NCBI RefSeq assembly: GCF_000730165.1
Contig: NZ_CP022110.1
Coordinates: 434,001-498,000 of the forward strand
Source of the DNA: Nitrospirillum viridazoti CBAmc
GTDB taxonomy: Bacteria > Pseudomonadota > Alphaproteobacteria > Azospirillales > Azospirillaceae
Direction of reading: 5' to 3'
Length of the DNA stretch: 64,000 nucleotides
The translations under genes were made by a program, and so were the position numbers. Numbering within the stretch: position 1 is the first letter of the stretch; every line of letters starts with the position of its first letter. Of this stretch, positions 16,427-25,945 are shown piece after piece. The notes under the pieces were generated by a model. The model saw only the letters and a program-made list of their open reading frames with translations, had not been told where the DNA came from and did no database searches.

Positions 16427-18115
16427 ATGAAGTTTTTCCGGGATCTGCCCATCATCCAGAAGCTGCTGCTGCCCCTGATCCTGATGGGTCTGGTGACGCT
16501 CGGCACCTCCCTCTACACCCTGTCGCAGATGAACACGGGTGCTGTGCAATACCAGCACCTGCTGCGCGGCGAGGCGGAGGCCCTGAAGGCCATCGACCGG
16601 GCCAATGGCGCCGCCGCCAACATCGGCCGCATCAGCTACATGATGCTGGCGGAGACCGACAAGTTCATCATCGACAGCATGAAGGATGAGATCGGGCAGC
16701 AGGCCAGCGACCTTGCCAAATACCTGGATAGTGTCGCCCGCCTGAACCCAGGCTCCAAGGACGACCTGGCCATGGCCCGGGACGAGTTCAAGGCCATGAT
16801 GAAGTTCGCGGAAGAGGCGCGCGAACAGATGCTGGCGGGCAACACCAAGGCCGGCGCGTCCACCTTGACCGATGAGTTCGACATCCGCCTGTCCAAGCTG
16901 CTGGACCGGCTGACCGTCATCACCAAGGCGGTGGACGAGAATTTGAGCAAGGGCGAGGCCGCCGCCAAGGCCCGCAACGAACGCACCTACTGGGTGACGC
17001 TGGCGGGCGGCCTGTCGGGCGCCGTGCTGATCATGGCGCTGGCGCTGTGGATCGCCTGGGCCAGTGTGTCCCGCCCGCTGAAGCGCATCGTCGACACCAT
17101 GACCGCGCTGGCCGACGGCGACCAGAACGTGGAGGTGCGGGCGACCGACCGGCGGGATGAGATCGGCGCCACCGTGCGGGCGCTGCGCATCTTCCAGCGC
17201 ACCATGGTGGAGGCCGACACCCTGCGTCATGAGCAGGAGACGATGAAGGCCCAGGCCCAGGCCGAACGCCTCGCCGCCTTGGCCCAGCTGGCCGATGAGT
17301 TCGAGGCCAGCATGAACCAGGTGGTGGAAGGGGTGGCCGGCGCTGCTGACCGCATGCAGGGCAACGCCAAGGGCCTGTCGGCCATTGCCGAGCAGACCAA
17401 CCACCAGACGCTGGCGGTCGCCGGCGCGGCGGAGGCCGCGGCCGGCAACGTCAACACCGTGGCAGCGGCGGCCGAACAGCTGTCCGCCAGCATCCAGGAG
17501 ATCGGCCGGCGGGTGGAGGAGTCCTCGCAGATCGCCCAGAACGCCGTGGTGGAGGCGGAGCGCAGCAACCACACTGTGAGCGGCCTGGTGGAGGCGGCGC
17601 GCAAGATCGGCGACGTGGTGCGCCTGATCAGCGATATCGCCAGCCAGACCAACCTGCTGGCCCTGAACGCCACTATCGAGGCGGCGCGGGCGGGTGAGGC
17701 TGGCAAGGGCTTTGCTGTCGTGGCCAGCGAAGTGAAGACCCTGGCGACGCAGACGGCCAAGGCGACGGAGGAGATCAGCGCCCAGATCGGCGAGATCCAG
17801 GCCGTGGCCGGCAGCGCCGCCGGCGCCATCCACGGTGTCAGCGGCACCATCGGCCGCATCAGCGACATCGTCACCACCATCGCCGCGGCGGTGGAGCAGC
17901 AGGGTGCCGCCACCAACGAGATCGCCAGCAGCGTGGCCCAGGCCGCCGCCGGCACATCCGACGTGTCGAGCACCATTGGCCAGGTGACCCGCGCCGCCAG
18001 TGAGACCGGCACCATGGCCGTGGACGTGCTGCACGCTGCCCAGGACCTGGTCAGCCAGTCCGATCACCTGCGCCACCAGGTGGCGGGCTTCCTGACCAAG
18101 GTGCGCGCGGGCTGA
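16427..18115 (+). CDS. Methyl-accepting chemotaxis protein
   Basis: This 562-residue receptor starts at the ATG at 16427, which has GGGGGAGG nine bases upstream; an ATG at 16394 is less likely. It has a membrane helix at about 12-32, a periplasmic ligand domain of about 155 residues that looks helical (four-helix-bundle type), a second helix at about 185-210, a HAMP domain (about 211-265), and the cytoplasmic signalling domain with the conserved tip [19 protein letters not shown]. It would pass an unidentified chemical signal to CheA/CheW. The gene stands alone and converges on the DUF1223 gene; no che genes are nearby. Its tip is very similar to that of the globin-coupled receptor at 59374. 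Confidence 0.93.
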   Translation: MKFFRDLPIIQKLLLPLILMGLVTLGTSLYTLSQMNTGAVQYQHLLRGEAEALKAIDRANGAAANIGRISYMMLAETDKFIIDSMKDEIGQQASDLAKYLDSVARLNPGSKDDLAMARDEFKAMMKFAEEAREQMLAGNTKAGASTLTDEFDIRLSKLLDRLTVITKAVDENLSKGEAAAKARNERTYWVTLAGGLSGAVLIMALALWIAWASVSRPLKRIVDTMTALADGDQNVEVRATDRRDEIGATVRALRIFQRTMVEADTLRHEQETMKAQAQAERLAALAQLADEFEASMNQVVEGVAGAADRMQGNAKGLSAIAEQTNHQTLAVAGAAEAAAGNVNTVAAAAEQLSASIQEIGRRVEESSQIAQNAVVEAERSNHTVSGLVEAARKIGDVVRLISDIASQTNLLALNATIEAARAGEAGKGFAVVASEVKTLATQTAKATEEISAQIGEIQAVAGSAAGAIHGVSGTIGRISDIVTTIAAAVEQQGAATNEIASSVAQAAAGTSDVSSTIGQVTRAASETGTMAVDVLHAAQDLVSQSDHLRHQVAGFLTKVRAG

Positions 18116-18122
18116 GCCCCGT

Positions 18123-18845
18123 TCACCCCGGCGTCTGGTCCCCTGGCGCCTGGCTCAGGATGGCGGCGGACAGGATGCGCCCATCCGGTGCCTGCAGCAG
18201 AACCGCGACACGTTCCCCCGCCGGCAGAGGCTGGCGGACTTCCACCGCGTCTCCCCGCCATTGCCCGGCCGGGGTGAGCGACCGGACGATATTGGATTCC
18301 AGCAGGGTGCGGCCGCTGTTCTCGCCCCGCCCGATGGGGGTGCGGTGTTGCGGGTCATACCCCACCACCAGGATGTCACCCTGCTGTCCCTTGCCCGCGC
18401 CTACGGAAATGACCAGGCCATCTTCCCCGCGCGCGACCTGCAGGCCGACCGGCGCCGCTTGCCGCCGCATGGCGTCGGCGATTTCGGCCAGGCCCCGCGC
18501 GCGGTCGGAACCGACGAAGGCGCGTTCGCCGTTCACCACCATCTCCGGCGTGTAGACCTGGCCGCCGCCCAGGCTGCGCGCATACCACCGCTGCCGCGCC
18601 GTGGCAGCTTCGAATGAATAGGGATCCCGCCAGCCCAGGCCATTCCAGTAGGTCACGTGGAAAGCCAGGGGCAGCACGTCCCGGCGGTCCTGCGCCAGGT
18701 CGGTGAGGAAGGCATCAGCGGGCGGGCAGGATGAGCAACCCTGCGACGTGAACAATTCCACCACCACCGGCCCCGCCGCCAGCGCGGGCGTCGAGATCGG
18801 GAGGCCCAGGCTGAATGCCAGGAAAAGCAAGCCGGTACGACGCAT
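18123..18845 (-). CDS. Secreted DUF1223 thioredoxin-like protein
   Basis: From the ATG at 18845, preceded by AAGGGAAGGGG, the 240-residue protein has a signal peptide ending near ALAAG. Mature sequence begins PVVVELFTSQGCSSCPPAD, where the CxxC pair resembles a thioredoxin-type active site at the end of the first strand. The block VLPLAFHVTYWNGLGWRDP and QVYTPEMVVNG are typical of DUF1223. The family is periplasmic and its function is not established; a thiol-redox role is inference from the CxxC. The stop lies seven bases from the stop of the convergent chemoreceptor gene. Confidence 0.85.
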   Translation of the reverse strand: MRRTGLLFLAFSLGLPISTPALAAGPVVVELFTSQGCSSCPPADAFLTDLAQDRRDVLPLAFHVTYWNGLGWRDPYSFEAATARQRWYARSLGGGQVYTPEMVVNGERAFVGSDRARGLAEIADAMRRQAAPVGLQVARGEDGLVISVGAGKGQQGDILVVGYDPQHRTPIGRGENSGRTLLESNIVRSLTPAGQWRGDAVEVRQPLPAGERVAVLLQAPDGRILSAAILSQAPGDQTPG

Positions 18846-19011
18846 TCTTTCGCCCCTTCCCTTGTCCACGCCGCGAGCATGGCATCCCCCAATGTGGGAA
18901 GTGCCTGGTGGCCCCGCCAGGGCGGCGCGGCGAACGGCCGCCGCTTCCGGCCTGGACCATGCGTTCCAGTGGGGGCACAGTCGGCACCAATGGTAAATGG
19001 GGGAGGGACCG

Positions 19012-19683
19012 ATGGCGGTGACACTGGCCTTTGACGTCTACGGCACGCTGATCGACACCCATGGGCTGGTGGCCATGCTGAGGGGCATGGTGGGCGACCG
19101 CGCGGCGGACTTCTCCCGCACCTGGCGGGAGCGGCAGCTGGAATACGCCTTCCGCCGCGCCCTGATGCAGAACTACGTGCCCTTCAGCGCCTGTACCGCC
19201 CAGGCCCTCGACCACACCTGCGCCCTGTACAAAACGCCGCTGAGCCCGGACCAGCGGACGGCCCTGCTGGACGCCTACCGCACCTTGCCGGCCTTCGCCG
19301 ACGTGGCGGACGGGCTGGCCCGCTTGCGTGCGGCCGACTTCCGCCTCTACGCCTTTTCCAATGGCGCCGCCGACGCGGTGCGCACCCTGCTGGACGCCGC
19401 TGGCATCAGCGGCCTGTTCCAGGGTGTGGTCAGCACGGACGACCTGTGCTCGTTCAAACCCAGCCCCGCCGTCTACAGCCATTTCCTGCGGGCGGCGGGG
19501 GCCACGCATGCCGAGACCTGGCTGGTCTCCAGTAACCCTTTCGATGTCATCGGCGCCCTTTCCGCCGGCTGGCGCGCCGCCTGGGTGCGGCGGTCGCCTG
19601 AGGCGCTGTTCGACCCCTGGGGCATCCCGCCGACGGTGACCGTTCCGGACTTGCGCGACCTGGCGGCGGCCATCGCGGCTTAA
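19012..19683 (+). CDS. Haloacid dehalogenase type II (HAD superfamily)
   Basis: The 223-residue enzyme starts at the ATG at 19012, with GGGGGAGG just upstream. The HAD motifs are in place: nucleophile Asp8 in FDVYGTLIDTHG, motif II in YAFSNGAADAV, and the lysine in SFKPSPAVYSHF followed by the motif IV region SSNPFDVIGA. The DxYGT start and the WRERQLEYAFRRALM stretch match (S)-2-haloacid dehalogenases, which hydrolyse 2-halo acids to 2-hydroxy acids. The natural substrate in this organism is unknown and other small acids are possible. It is divergent from the DUF1223 gene and precedes lepA by about 100 bases. Confidence 0.85.
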   Translation: MAVTLAFDVYGTLIDTHGLVAMLRGMVGDRAADFSRTWRERQLEYAFRRALMQNYVPFSACTAQALDHTCALYKTPLSPDQRTALLDAYRTLPAFADVADGLARLRAADFRLYAFSNGAADAVRTLLDAAGISGLFQGVVSTDDLCSFKPSPAVYSHFLRAAGATHAETWLVSSNPFDVIGALSAGWRAAWVRRSPEALFDPWGIPPTVTVPDLRDLAAAIAA

Positions 19684-19779
19684 GTTGCCCAGTCGCACAT
19701 GAACGCCCCGCCAACCCCGCGGTTGCGCCGGAACGCGGGGCATCCTATGGTCGCGGGAATTTTCCCAGACCGGCCCGTC

Positions 19780-21582
19780 ATGACCGACCTTTCGCACATC
19801 CGCAATTTCTCCATCATCGCCCATATCGACCACGGCAAATCGACCCTGGCCGATCGCCTGATCCAGTATTGCGGCGGCCTGGACGCCCGCGAAATGCGCG
19901 AGCAGGTGCTCGACAGCATGGATATCGAGCGCGAGCGCGGCATCACCATCAAGGCGCAGACCGTGCGCCTGACCTACAAGGCCGATGACGGGAAGACCTA
20001 TCAGCTGAACCTGATGGACACGCCCGGCCACGTGGACTTCGCCTATGAGGTCTCGCGCTCGCTGGCCGCGTGCGAGGGCTCGCTGTTGGTGGTCGACGCC
20101 TCGCAGGGGGTTGAGGCGCAGACGCTGGCCAACGTCTACCAGGCCATCGACCACAACCATGAGATCGTCCCGGTCCTGAACAAGATCGACCTGCCGGCGG
20201 CCGAACCCGACCGCATCAAGCAGCAGATCGAGGATGTGATCGGCCTGGACGCCAGCAATGCCGTCATGATCTCGGCCAAGACCGGCCTGAACATCAAGGA
20301 CGTGCTGGAGGCCATCGTCACCCGCCTGCCGCCGCCCAAGGGTGACCTGGAGGCGCCGCTGAAGGCCCTGGTGGTCGACAGCTGGTACGACCCCTACCTG
20401 GGCGTGGTCATTCTGGTGCGGGTGGTCGATGGCGAGCTGAAGGTCGGCCAGAAGATCCGCATGATGGCCACCGGGGCCACGAAGGAAGCCGACCGCGTCG
20501 GCCACTTCACGCCCAAGGCCGTGCAGTCCGGCCGCCTGGGCCCGGGCGAGATGGGCTTCATCACCGCCGGCATCAAGGACATCCGCGAGACCAAGGTCGG
20601 CGACACCATCACCGAGGAGCGCCGCCCGGCCGCCGAGCCGCTGGAAGGCTTCAAGCCCAGCGTGCCGGTGGTGTTCTGCGGCCTGTTCCCGACCGACGCG
20701 GCGGAGTTCGAGCATTTGCGCGAGAGCCTGGGCAAGCTGGCCCTGAACGATGCCAGCTTCCAGTTCGAGGCGGAGACGTCGGCCGCCTTGGGCTTCGGCT
20801 TCCGCTGCGGCTTCTTAGGGTTGCTGCACCTGGAGATCATCCAGGAACGCCTGGAGCGCGAGTTCAACCTGGACCTGATCACGACGGCGCCCAGCGTCAT
20901 CTACAAGGTTCACATGACCGACAAGTCGGTCATCGACATGCACAACCCGGCCGACATGCCGGACCCCATCCGCATCGACCACATCGATGAGCCGTGGATC
21001 CGCGCCACCATCATGCTGCCCGACGAGTACCTGGGCGGCATCCTGGCGCTGTGCACCGAGCGGCGCGGCCAGCAGATCGACCTGACCTATGTCGGCGGTC
21101 GCGCCATGCTGGTCTACAAGCTGCCGCTGAACGAGGTGGTGTTCGACTTCTACGACCGACTGAAGTCCATCAGCCGCGGCTATGCCAGCTTCGACTACCA
21201 GATGGACGGGTACGAGACCGGCGACCTGGTCAAGATGTCCATCCTGGTGAACGCGGAGCCGGTGGACGCCCTGTCCACCATTGTCCACCGCAGCCAAGCC
21301 GAGCATCGCGGCCGCCTGCTGTGCGAGCGCCTAAAGGAGCTGATCCCGCGCCAGCTGTTCAAGATCGCCGTGCAGGCCGCCATCGGCAGCCGTGTCATCG
21401 CCCGCGAGACCATCAGCGCCATGCGCAAGGACGTACTGGCCAAGTGCTACGGCGGCGACATCAGCCGCAAGCGCAAGCTGCTGGACAAGCAGAAGGAAGG
21501 CAAGAAGCGCATGCGGCAGTTCGGCGAGGTCGAAATCCCGCAGAGCGCCTTCATCGCCGCCCTCAAGATGGGTGACGGCTGA
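19780..21582 (+). CDS. lepA: Elongation factor 4 (LepA)
   Basis: LepA is a ribosome-dependent GTPase with roles in back-translocation and 30S biogenesis. The canonical start [19 protein letters not shown] is at 19780, giving 600 residues; the frame is open 81 bases further but that part does not resemble the family. G motifs are [17 protein letters not shown] and [10 protein letters not shown]; domain II, the EF-G-like domains III and V, and the unique C-terminal domain ([19 protein letters not shown]) follow. The length is standard. A stem-loop terminator ends the gene. Confidence 0.97.
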   Translation: MTDLSHIRNFSIIAHIDHGKSTLADRLIQYCGGLDAREMREQVLDSMDIERERGITIKAQTVRLTYKADDGKTYQLNLMDTPGHVDFAYEVSRSLAACEGSLLVVDASQGVEAQTLANVYQAIDHNHEIVPVLNKIDLPAAEPDRIKQQIEDVIGLDASNAVMISAKTGLNIKDVLEAIVTRLPPPKGDLEAPLKALVVDSWYDPYLGVVILVRVVDGELKVGQKIRMMATGATKEADRVGHFTPKAVQSGRLGPGEMGFITAGIKDIRETKVGDTITEERRPAAEPLEGFKPSVPVVFCGLFPTDAAEFEHLRESLGKLALNDASFQFEAETSAALGFGFRCGFLGLLHLEIIQERLEREFNLDLITTAPSVIYKVHMTDKSVIDMHNPADMPDPIRIDHIDEPWIRATIMLPDEYLGGILALCTERRGQQIDLTYVGGRAMLVYKLPLNEVVFDFYDRLKSISRGYASFDYQMDGYETGDLVKMSILVNAEPVDALSTIVHRSQAEHRGRLLCERLKELIPRQLFKIAVQAAIGSRVIARETISAMRKDVLAKCYGGDISRKRKLLDKQKEGKKRMRQFGEVEIPQSAFIAALKMGDG

Positions 21583-21612
21583 CCCAGCCGATATCAAGGT
21601 TTGAGGAACCAC

Positions 21613-21643
21613 ACCGGCCGACCCTTCAGGGGCGGCCGGTTTG
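21613..21643 (+). terminator. Terminator after lepA
   Basis: ACCGGCCG and CGGCCGGT form an 8-bp outer stem, with GGGG/CCC inside, followed by TTTG. The U-tract is short. Confidence 0.65.
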
Positions 21644-21647
21644 CATT

Positions 21648-22004
21648 TCAGGGGCTGTCGTCCCATGGAACATGCTGTTCCACGTCCATGGCATCGTGAA
21701 GAACACGCACAATTCCAACCACACCAGGTTCCAGACGGTAGAGCAGCAGATGGCGGGGATTGTGAACGGCCTCGCCAGCCACATGCGCTCTTTCCCGGCT
21801 GTGCCGTAGATGATAGGTCCAGCCGCGTAGCTCCGGCCGCGCAACACTACCGAACCGATGCGGTGCCGCGGCGATGTCGCGAATGGCTTGGACTATGAGC
21901 GCTTCATATCGCAGCCGCGCCAAATTCCCGAAGGTCTGATTCGAATGTGCCAAGATGGCCCGGATATCCGCACGGGCCAGTGGCGCAATCCGTTAGCGCA
22001 GCAT
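21648..22004 (-). pseudogene. parE: ParE/RelE-type toxin with stop at codon 4
   Basis: The natural start is the ATG at 22004, four bases after the parD stop. Reading on in that frame gives Met-Leu-Arg and then TAA (21993-21995), after which the frame stays open as RIAPLARADIRAILAHSNQ through LLLYRLEPGVVGIVRVLHD to the stop at 21648. The sequence after the stop is a good ParE-type ribosome or gyrase toxin (start xLAPLARADI, end with the IVRVLHD strand). One base change (TTA to TAA) would explain it. Start at an in-frame ATT (21989) would give a nearly full protein, and TTG at 21953 a product without the first strand and helix. I therefore call it probably inactive, with a rare-start alternative. 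Confidence 0.65.
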
Positions 22005-22008
22005 GCCG

Positions 22009-22287
22009 TCAGTGCCCGCCAGCGGCTTCTCTGCCAAGCACAGCTATGTATTCTTCCAAGTCACCGTCCATAACCTCATCGAACCGCCCTTCATCCAGCT
22101 CGCGGTGGCCGGCTTCCGCCGCCTCCCGCAACGCCTTCAGCTTGGCCTCATGTTGTGCTTCCTCTCGTTCGATGAGTCTCAGGCCGGCACGAAGGACCTC
22201 GCTGGCGTTCTGGTAACGGCCAGATCGCACCAAGTCCTCGATGACTTGTTCATGGTGATCGGTCAGCACCACGTTGCGCGTTGGCAT
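22009..22287 (-). CDS. parD: ParD-family type II antitoxin
   Basis: The start chosen is the second ATG at 22287, six bases after GGAGG; the first ATG at 22293 touches that site. The 92-residue protein begins MPTRNVVLTDHHEQVIEDLV, a ribbon-helix-helix DNA-binding domain, followed by SGRYQNASEVLRAGLRLIE and a charged helical tail (REAAEAGHRELDEGRFDE) that wraps the toxin. ParD neutralises ParE and, with it, represses the operon. A perfect palindrome 45 bases upstream is the likely operator. The antitoxin looks intact although its toxin partner carries an early stop. Confidence 0.88.
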   Translation of the reverse strand: MPTRNVVLTDHHEQVIEDLVRSGRYQNASEVLRAGLRLIEREEAQHEAKLKALREAAEAGHRELDEGRFDEVMDGDLEEYIAVLGREAAGGH

Positions 22288-22331
22288 CGGCATCCTCCAG
22301 CGAAGAATTCACGATCCAAAGCCTAACGCCG

Positions 22332-22350
22332 ATTGGCATACTATGCCAAT
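22332..22350. promoter_or_regulatory. Putative ParD operator palindrome
   Basis: ATTGGCATACTATGCCAAT is a perfect 9-1-9 dyad located 45 bases upstream of parD and just past the end of the histidine kinase gene. Ribbon-helix-helix antitoxins bind such sites for autorepression. Confidence 0.6.
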
Positions 22351-22357
22351 CTCGGAT

Positions 22358-24109
22358 TCACCCCAGCGGGAACCGCAGGGTGAACCGCGTGCCCGGCGTG
22401 GTCGCCTCGTAAAGGAAACTGCCGCGCAGCTGGCGGGTGAAGGCGTCGATCAGCAGCAGGCCCAGGCTCTTGCGGCCGGTTCCGGTGGCGGTGTCGGGCA
22501 TGCCCACGCCATCGTCGGCGACGGTCAGCACACCCTCATCCCCCTCCCGCCGCAGGGTCACGGCCAGGGTGCCGGCGCGGCCTTCGGGGTAGGCGTGCTT
22601 GAAGGCGTTGGACAGCACCTCGTTCAGCACCAGGGTCACGGGCACGGACGCCGTCAGGTCGCTCTCCAGCGGCGTGAGGTCCAGCACCACGGACACGCGG
22701 CGCGGCCCGCCCGCCGCGTGTCCCTCGCCTTGGTGGATGTTGTCGACCTCGCACGTCAGGGCGGTGATCACCCGGTCCAGCTGCACCACGTCGACGTCTG
22801 ACGCGTGGTGCAGCTGCTCGTGCAGGATGCCCATGGCGTGGATGCGGCGCAGGGCGTCGTTCAGGGCGGGGCGCAGCGCCGGGTTCATGCCGGCCTGAAG
22901 CTGCAGCAGGCTGGAGACGACCTGCAGATTGTTCTTCACCCGGTGGTGGGTGTCGCGCAGCAGCATCTCGCGTTCCGCCAGCGCGCGGTCCAGGTGGCGG
23001 GTGCGGTCGGCCACCCGCGCCTCCAGCAGGGTATTGGCATGGCGCAGGATCCGGTCGGCGCGCGCCAGGTCGCGTGACCGGCGGATGGCGATCCAGGCCA
23101 CCAGCATCAGCGCCAGCGAGGCCGGAACGGCCACGGCGGCGTAGATCAGGGCCCTGTCTTCCCATTCCTTGGCGATGCTGTCCGTGGTGATGCCATAAAG
23201 GACATACAGCGGCAGGTTGGGAACCTTGCGCCGGGCGTACAGCCGCCGCACCCCATCGATGGGAGAGGACAGAATGAAGGTGCCGGTGGCGTCTACCGGC
23301 GTCTTGAGCAGCTCGGGATAGAAGCCCTGCTGCAGGTCGCCGTCGGCGGGGGCGGGCTCGCGCAGCAGCACGGCACCATCCTCGCGCACCAGCATCATGG
23401 TCTTGGGATCGGCCGAGAACAGCGACCGGTAGAAGGCGATGAAATAGTCCGGCTTCAGCGACAGCTGGGCAACGCCGTTGAAACGGCCGTCCCGCGTTTC
23501 CATGCGCTGGCTGATGGGCAGGAAGGCTGCGCCGGAGATGCGGCCGCGCAACTGCTGCCCGATGAAGATGCCGGCGCCCGGCTTCAGTTGGGCGCGGAAA
23601 TACTCCCGGTCGCTGACATCCAGCGCCGGCGTGGGCCACTGCACCGTGTTCACGCGGATGATGCCGGTGGGGTCCACCACCCACACGCTCTCCAGCTCAG
23701 GAGAGGCCTGCCAGATTTCCCGCAAGCGGTCGTAGAAACGGCTGTCGCCGGCGATGTCCTTCCAGCCGGCGTCGTCCACCAGGCGCTCGACATAGCGCAA
23801 GCTGGTGGCGTGAATGCTGAAGATCTTGCCCGCATGCTCTTCCAGCACGTGGGTCACGTCCACCACCTGCTCACGGGAGTCGTCCCAGACGCGGCGGTGA
23901 TGGTCCCAGGCGGCCCAGGCGAAGACCAGCAGGGTCAGCACCAGGCTCATGACCAGCAGGGCCGCCACGGGGCGACCGGCGGACGGGATCAGGGGAACGG
24001 CGGTTGCGTCGGAATTGACGGCGCCATCCGGGGCCGGGACGCCGCCAGCCAGAAGATCAGGGAGAGAGGCGCCGGCCGAAGCAGTATGGTCTGGCGCGGA
24101 GGCGTTCAT
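22358..24109 (-). CDS. Cache-domain sensor histidine kinase, HisKA_2 type
   Basis: The 583-residue kinase has a Pro/Ala-rich cytoplasmic lead of about 45 residues, a membrane helix (VAALLVMSLVLTLLVFAWAAW), a periplasmic double-Cache sensor region of about 260 residues (SVWVVDPTGIIRVNT, ISQRMETRDGRFNGVAQLSL), a second helix near residues 325-345 and a coiled linker. The kinase core is of the HisKA_2/HWE-like class: the H-box is LLRDTHHRVKNNLQVVSSLL and the ATP lid part is DDGVGMPD. Such kinases often signal to PhyR-type or stand-alone regulators. No regulator gene lies next to it. The ligand is unknown; Cache domains usually bind small organic acids or amino acids. Confidence 0.88.
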   Translation of the reverse strand: MNASAPDHTASAGASLPDLLAGGVPAPDGAVNSDATAVPLIPSAGRPVAALLVMSLVLTLLVFAWAAWDHHRRVWDDSREQVVDVTHVLEEHAGKIFSIHATSLRYVERLVDDAGWKDIAGDSRFYDRLREIWQASPELESVWVVDPTGIIRVNTVQWPTPALDVSDREYFRAQLKPGAGIFIGQQLRGRISGAAFLPISQRMETRDGRFNGVAQLSLKPDYFIAFYRSLFSADPKTMMLVREDGAVLLREPAPADGDLQQGFYPELLKTPVDATGTFILSSPIDGVRRLYARRKVPNLPLYVLYGITTDSIAKEWEDRALIYAAVAVPASLALMLVAWIAIRRSRDLARADRILRHANTLLEARVADRTRHLDRALAEREMLLRDTHHRVKNNLQVVSSLLQLQAGMNPALRPALNDALRRIHAMGILHEQLHHASDVDVVQLDRVITALTCEVDNIHQGEGHAAGGPRRVSVVLDLTPLESDLTASVPVTLVLNEVLSNAFKHAYPEGRAGTLAVTLRREGDEGVLTVADDGVGMPDTATGTGRKSLGLLLIDAFTRQLRGSFLYEATTPGTRFTLRFPLG

Positions 24110-24274
24110 ACGGGCTGCCCTGGTCCTACTAGGCCCAGGTTACCGCATGCTTCGCGGCCCTGGGCTTACCCCATCGGTCATCGCCATCCCTGAACACCCG
24201 CCCTTCAAGAATAGGGGCGGGGTGGAAGGGGGGATGCTCCCTGATACGGACCATCTCCCCTGTCCCTGCCGCCG

Positions 24275-25861
24275 TCAGTGACGGAAATGACGCATGCCGG
24301 TAAATACCATGGCCAGGCCGCGCTCGTCCGCAGCGTCGATCACTTCCTGGTCACGCATGGAGCCGCCGGGCTGGATGACGGCCGTCACCCCGGCTTCCGC
24401 CGCCGCGATCAGGCCGTCGGCGAAGGGGAAGAAGGCGTCGGACGCCACCACGCTGCCCTTGGTGCCCGGCTCGGCCAGGCCCGCGGCCTCCGCCGCCTCC
24501 CGGCTTTTGATGGCCGCGATGCGGCTGCTGTCGACTCGGCTCATCTGGCCGGCGCCGACACCCACCGTGGCCAGGTCCTTGGCATAGACGATGGCGTTGG
24601 ACTTCACATGCTTGCCCACGCGGAAGGCGAACAGCAGGTCGGCCAGCTCCTTCGGGGTGGGACCGCGCTTGGTCACCACCTTCAGGTTGGCCGGCAGCAC
24701 GCGGCCGTCATCGCGGCTCTGCGCCAGGAAGCCGCCGGCCACGGTCTTGATCAGGGTGCCGGGCTGGGCCGGGTTGGGCAGGTCACCGGTCAGCAGCACG
24801 CGCAGGTTCTTCTTGCCCGCCAGCACGGCGCGGGCGGACTCATCCGCGTCGGGGGCGATCACCACCTCGGCGAACAGCCGGGATATGGCCTCGGCGGTCA
24901 CGGCATCCAGGGTGCGGTTGGCGGCGATGATGCCGCCGAAGGCGGACACGGGGTCGCAGGCCAGGGCACGGGCGTAGGCGGTGGGCAGGCCATCGCCCTC
25001 GGCCACGCCGCAGGGGTTGGCGTGCTTGATGATGGCGATGGCCGGGCGGTCGAACTCGGCCACCAGCTCGAACGCCGCGTCGGTGTCGTTCAGGTTGTTG
25101 TACGACAGCTCCTTGCCCTGCAACTGGGTGGCGGTGGCGATGCCGGGGCGGCGCTCCCCCGTCACGTAGAAGGCGGCGGTCTGGTGCGGGTTCTCGCCAT
25201 AGCGCAGGGTCTGGCGCAGGGTGCCGGACACGGTCACGCTCTCCGGCCAGGTCTGGCCCAGGCGGTTGGCGAACCAGGCACCGATGGCGGCGTCGTAGGC
25301 GCCGGTACGGGCATAGGCCTTGGCCGCCAGGCGCCGGCGCAGGTCCAGGGTGGTTTGGCCGTCATGGGCCGCCAGCTCGGCCAGCAGCGGGGCATAGTCG
25401 GACGGGTCGGTCACCACCGCCACGAAATCGTGGTTCTTGGCCGCACCCCGGATCAGGCTGGGGCCGCCGATGTCGATGTTTTCGATGCAGGTTTCGAAGT
25501 CGGCGCCCTTCGCCACCGTGGCCTCGAAGGGATAAAGGTTCACCACCACCAGGTCGATGCCGGGGATGTCGTGGGTGTTCATGGCGGCCACGTGCCCCTC
25601 GTCATCGCGGCGGGCCAGGATGCCGCCGTGGATGCGCGGGTGCAGGGTCTTCACCCGGCCGTCCATCATCTCGGGGAAGCCGGTGTGGTCGCCCACCTCG
25701 GTCACGGGCACGCCGGCCTCGGCCAGGCGCTGGGCGGAACCGCCGGTGGACAGGATGTGCACGCCGCGCGCGGCCAGGGCCTGGCCCAGCTCGATCAGGC
25801 CGGTCTTGTCGGACACGGAGATGAGGGCGCGGCGCAGGGGAACGAGATCGGGGCTGGTCAT
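24275..25861 (-). CDS. purH: Bifunctional AICAR transformylase / IMP cyclohydrolase
   Basis: PurH carries out the last two steps of IMP synthesis: formylation of AICAR with 10-formyl-THF, then ring closure. The 528-residue protein has the N-terminal MGS-like cyclohydrolase domain ([39 protein letters not shown]) and the C-terminal transformylase domain with the catalytic KHANPCG motif and [10 protein letters not shown]. The start is ATG at 25861. It lies downstream of the rsmB-rpe-heparinase genes in the same direction but behind a terminator, so it is probably a separate transcript. Confidence 0.97.
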   Translation of the reverse strand: MTSPDLVPLRRALISVSDKTGLIELGQALAARGVHILSTGGSAQRLAEAGVPVTEVGDHTGFPEMMDGRVKTLHPRIHGGILARRDDEGHVAAMNTHDIPGIDLVVVNLYPFEATVAKGADFETCIENIDIGGPSLIRGAAKNHDFVAVVTDPSDYAPLLAELAAHDGQTTLDLRRRLAAKAYARTGAYDAAIGAWFANRLGQTWPESVTVSGTLRQTLRYGENPHQTAAFYVTGERRPGIATATQLQGKELSYNNLNDTDAAFELVAEFDRPAIAIIKHANPCGVAEGDGLPTAYARALACDPVSAFGGIIAANRTLDAVTAEAISRLFAEVVIAPDADESARAVLAGKKNLRVLLTGDLPNPAQPGTLIKTVAGGFLAQSRDDGRVLPANLKVVTKRGPTPKELADLLFAFRVGKHVKSNAIVYAKDLATVGVGAGQMSRVDSSRIAAIKSREAAEAAGLAEPGTKGSVVASDAFFPFADGLIAAAEAGVTAVIQPGGSMRDQEVIDAADERGLAMVFTGMRHFRH

Positions 25862-25884
25862 GATGGCAATCCGGCTTGGATGGA

Positions 25885-25922
25885 CTTGGGGAAAAGAGAA
25901 AGCCCGGCAGCAAGCCGGGCTT
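25885..25922 (-). terminator. Intrinsic terminator after the heparinase gene
   Basis: AAGCCCGGC and GCCGGGCTT (25900-25922) form a 9-bp stem with a five-base loop; on the minus strand it is followed by TTTCTCTTTTCC. It separates the heparinase gene from purH. Confidence 0.8.
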
Positions 25923-25945
25923 AGGGGAAATTCAGACAGGAGCGG

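Noticed and set aside
24197-24222. ACCCGCCC / GGGGCGGGGT hairpin behind purH as an intrinsic terminator
   Set aside because: The stem is imperfect, and no U-tract follows on the purH transcript, so I could not support the call.
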